Assembly: GCF_900113545.1 (NCBI RefSeq)
Contig: NZ_FOPS01000001.1
Span: 1 to 64,000 of the forward strand
Reading direction: 5' to 3'
From: Neisseria elongata subsp. elongata
GTDB lineage: Bacteria > Pseudomonadota > Gammaproteobacteria > Burkholderiales > Neisseriaceae
DNA: 64,000 bases
The translations under genes and the position numbers were made by a program. How positions within the stretch are numbered: the first letter of the stretch is position 1; the number at the start of each line of letters is the position of its first letter. Below the pieces are notes generated by a model, which saw only the letters and a list, made by a program, of their open reading frames with translations, ran no database searches and had not been told where the DNA came from. Shown piece after piece: positions 61,836 through 64,000 of the stretch.

Positions 61836-64000
61836 ATGCAACAAAAAGTCCGTTTCCAAATCGAAGGCATGACCTGTCAGGCCTGCGCTTCGCGCATTGA
61901 AAAAGTGTTGAACAAAAAAGACTTTGTCGAATCGGCGGGGGTGAACTTCGCCAGCGAGGAGGCGCAGGTGGTGTTTGACGATAGCCAAACCTCCGCCGCC
62001 GACATCGCCAAAATCATCGAGAAAACCGGTTACGGTGCAAAAGAAAAAACGGAAGACGCGCTGCCGCAACCCGAAGAAACCGCGCATGTAAGCTGGCGGC
62101 TGTGGCTGCTGTTCGCCATCAACGTCCCGTTCCTTATCGGCATGGCGGGGATGATGATCGGCAGAAACGATTGGATGATTCCGCCGTTGTGGCAGTTCGC
62201 ATTGGCGAGTGTGGTGCAGCTTTGGCTGGCAATCCCGTTTTACAAAAGCGCGTGGGCGAGTATTAAAGGCGGGCTGGCGAATATGGACGTGCTCGTTACC
62301 ATTGGCACGGTGTCGATTTACCTGTATTCCGCTTATATGCTGTTTTTCAGCCCGCACGCGGCGCACGGCATGGCGCATGTGTATTTTGAAGCGGGCGTGA
62401 CGGTGATCGGTTTTGTGTCTCTGGGCAAATTTTTGGAACACCGCACCAAAAAATCCAGCCTGAACAGCTTAGGCTTGCTGCTGAAACTGACGCCGACTCA
62501 AGTCAACGTGCAACGCGATGGCGAATGGAAACAACTGCCCATCGATCAAGTGCAAATCGGCGACCTGATCCGCGCCAACCACGGCGAACGCATCGCCGCC
62601 GACGGCATTATCGAAAGCGGCAGCGGCTGGGCGGATGAGAGCCATCTCACCGGCGAATCCAATCCCGAAGAGAAAAAGGCGGGCGGCAAAGTGTTGGCGG
62701 GCGCGCTGATGACCGAAGGCAGCGTGGTGTATCGCGCTAGGCAGCTCGGCAGCCAAACCCTGCTCGGCGACATGATGAACGCGCTGTCTGAAGCGCAAGG
62801 CAGCAAGGCGCCGATTGCGCGCGTGGCGGATAAAGTGGCGGCGGTATTCGTGCCTACCGTCGTGGGCATCGCGCTTTTGACTTTTATCGCCACTTGGCTG
62901 GTGAAAGGCGATTGGACGATTGCACTGATGCACGCCGTTGCCGTTTTGGTAATTGCCTGCCCGTGCGCACTCGGTCTGGCGACACCCGCCGGGATTATGG
63001 TCGGCATGGGCAAGGCGGTGAAACACGGCATTTGGTTCAAAGACGCGGCGGCGATGGAAGAAGCCGCCCACGTCGATGCCGTCGTGTTGGACAAAACCGG
63101 CACGCTGACCGAAGGCAGACCGCAGGTTGCCGCCGTTTATTGCGTTCCCGACAGCGGCTTTGACGAAGACGCTTTGTACCGCATCGCCGCCGCCGTCGAA
63201 CAAAACGCCGCCCACCCGCTCGCCCGCGCCATCGTCTCCGCCGCCCAAGCGCGCGGTTTGGAGATTCCTGCCGCACAAAACGCGCAAACCGTCGTCGGCG
63301 CAGGCATTACCGCCGAAGTCGAAGGAGTGGGTTTGGTGAAAGCGGGCAAACTTGATTTTGCCAAATTAAGGCTACCTGAAAACCTTTCAGACGACGTCTG
63401 GCGCATCGCAAGCATCGTCGCCGTTTCCGCCAACGGCAAACCCATCGGCGCATTCGCACTCGCCGACGCGCTGAAAGCCGATACCGCCGAAGCCATAGGC
63501 CGTCTGAAAAAACACGGCATCGACGTTTACATCATGAGCGGCGACAACCAAGGCACGGTCGAATACGTCGCCAAACAACTGGGCATCGCGCACGCCTTCG
63601 GCAACATGAGTCCGCGCGACAAAGCCGCCGAAGTGCAGAAACTCAAAGCCGCCGGCAAAACCGTGGCGATGGTCGGCGACGGCATCAACGATGCACCCGC
63701 ACTCGCCGCCGCCAACGTCAGCTTCGCCATGAAAGGCGGTGCGGACGTTGCCGAACACACCGCGTCCGCCACGCTGATGCAGCATTCGGTCAACCAGCTC
63801 GCCGATGCCCTGCTGGTATCGCAGGCGACTTTGAAAAACATCAAGCAAAACCTGTTTTTCGCCTTCTTCTACAACATATTAGGCATCCCGCTTGCCGCAC
63901 TCGGCTTCTTAAACCCCGTCATCGCAGGCGCGGCAATGGCGGCAAGTTCGGTTTCGGTGTTGAGCAATGCGTTGAGGTTGAAACGGGTGAAGATTGAGTG
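61836..64000 (+). CDS. copA: copper-exporting P1B-type ATPase CopA (3' end at window edge)
   Basis: 721 codons are present; the last bases are GAG TG, so one more base probably completes a TGA stop. The N-terminal HMA domain has GMTCQACASRI (CxxC). Landmarks of a P-type ATPase follow: TGES (HLTGESNPEEK), the membrane CPC motif (VIACPCALGLATPAG), DKTGT phosphorylation site (VVLDKTGTLTEGRP), HP motif (NAAHPLARAI), MSGDNQ and GDGINDAPAL. It pumps Cu(I) out of the cytoplasm. Inside the gene lies an Eikenella-type DUS (63369-63380) and, 117 bases on, a Neisseria DUS (63497-63508). Confidence 0.93.
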   Translation, partial: MQQKVRFQIEGMTCQACASRIEKVLNKKDFVESAGVNFASEEAQVVFDDSQTSAADIAKIIEKTGYGAKEKTEDALPQPEETAHVSWRLWLLFAINVPFLIGMAGMMIGRNDWMIPPLWQFALASVVQLWLAIPFYKSAWASIKGGLANMDVLVTIGTVSIYLYSAYMLFFSPHAAHGMAHVYFEAGVTVIGFVSLGKFLEHRTKKSSLNSLGLLLKLTPTQVNVQRDGEWKQLPIDQVQIGDLIRANHGERIAADGIIESGSGWADESHLTGESNPEEKKAGGKVLAGALMTEGSVVYRARQLGSQTLLGDMMNALSEAQGSKAPIARVADKVAAVFVPTVVGIALLTFIATWLVKGDWTIALMHAVAVLVIACPCALGLATPAGIMVGMGKAVKHGIWFKDAAAMEEAAHVDAVVLDKTGTLTEGRPQVAAVYCVPDSGFDEDALYRIAAAVEQNAAHPLARAIVSAAQARGLEIPAAQNAQTVVGAGITAEVEGVGLVKAGKLDFAKLRLPENLSDDVWRIASIVAVSANGKPIGAFALADALKADTAEAIGRLKKHGIDVYIMSGDNQGTVEYVAKQLGIAHAFGNMSPRDKAAEVQKLKAAGKTVAMVGDGINDAPALAAANVSFAMKGGADVAEHTASATLMQHSVNQLADALLVSQATLKNIKQNLFFAFFYNILGIPLAALGFLNPVIAGAAMAASSVSVLSNALRLKRVKIE

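Overview
This window looks like chromosome from a Neisseria species, most likely a commensal. The main clue is the DNA uptake sequence (DUS). Copies of AGGCCGTCTGAA (the AG-DUS dialect) are scattered throughout, often as inverted pairs that double as terminators. Other clues are a Correia-type repeat element, IS1016-like and IS1106/IS5-like scraps, and genes with typical neisserial sequences (ProQ/FinO, DMP19-like protein, RdgC, Csp-like copper protein). A species name cannot be given from sequence alone.

Layout. 1-1.1 kb: the 5' end of a TonB-dependent receptor plus IS relics. 1.1-14.5 kb: ordinary housekeeping genes (YebE-like, DMP19-like, lapA-lapB, ilvE, rep helicase, proQ, pssA, queH), interrupted by a frameshifted TonB-dependent receptor paralogous to the one at the left edge. 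14.6-17.8 kb: a Mu-like prophage reduced to repressor, Ner, a cut-off transposase and a cut-off adenine methylase. 17.8-31.4 kb: a Correia element, dinB, a CorC/HlyC-type protein, pta, osmC-rraA, tsaD, a DUF1697 stub, an ene-reductase, an HlyD-type protein and an unusual RnfD-like/FG-GAP/ASPIC protein. 31.7-37.6 kb: an iron-type region with a large intact TonB-dependent receptor, an MpeR-like AraC regulator, and a siderophore-binding lipoprotein fragment meeting a Na/Pi cotransporter fragment tail to tail. 37.9-43.5 kb: a Tat-exported copper-storage protein, three Ser tRNAs, yaaA, dcd, MORN, ADP-ribosylglycohydrolase, rdgC and tRNA-Glu.

43.6-60.0 kb is the most interesting part. It holds a 2682-residue two-partner-secretion effector (TpsA/FhaB/CdiA type) with its overlapping immunity gene. 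Downstream lies about 8 kb of AT-rich DNA packed with toxin C-terminal remnants, each followed directly by an immunity-like gene. These include a WHH-type nuclease tail with a SUKH protein, a barnase-like tail with a barstar homologue, a YrhB/Imm35-like stub, a TPS-domain/toxin fusion and a pretoxin/CdiI fusion. Recurring boundary sequences separate them. This reads as a silent cassette store for swapping the effector's toxin tip. No TpsB transporter is in the window. Homologous positions carry Simonsiella/Kingella-type uptake words in the effector but Neisseria words in one silent cassette.

60.4-64.0 kb is a copper module (cueR divergent from copZ-copA) whose intergenic repeats are Eikenella-type uptake words (AGGCTACCTGAA). 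copA carries both Eikenella and Neisseria words, which points to import from another genus of the family followed by mosaicism.
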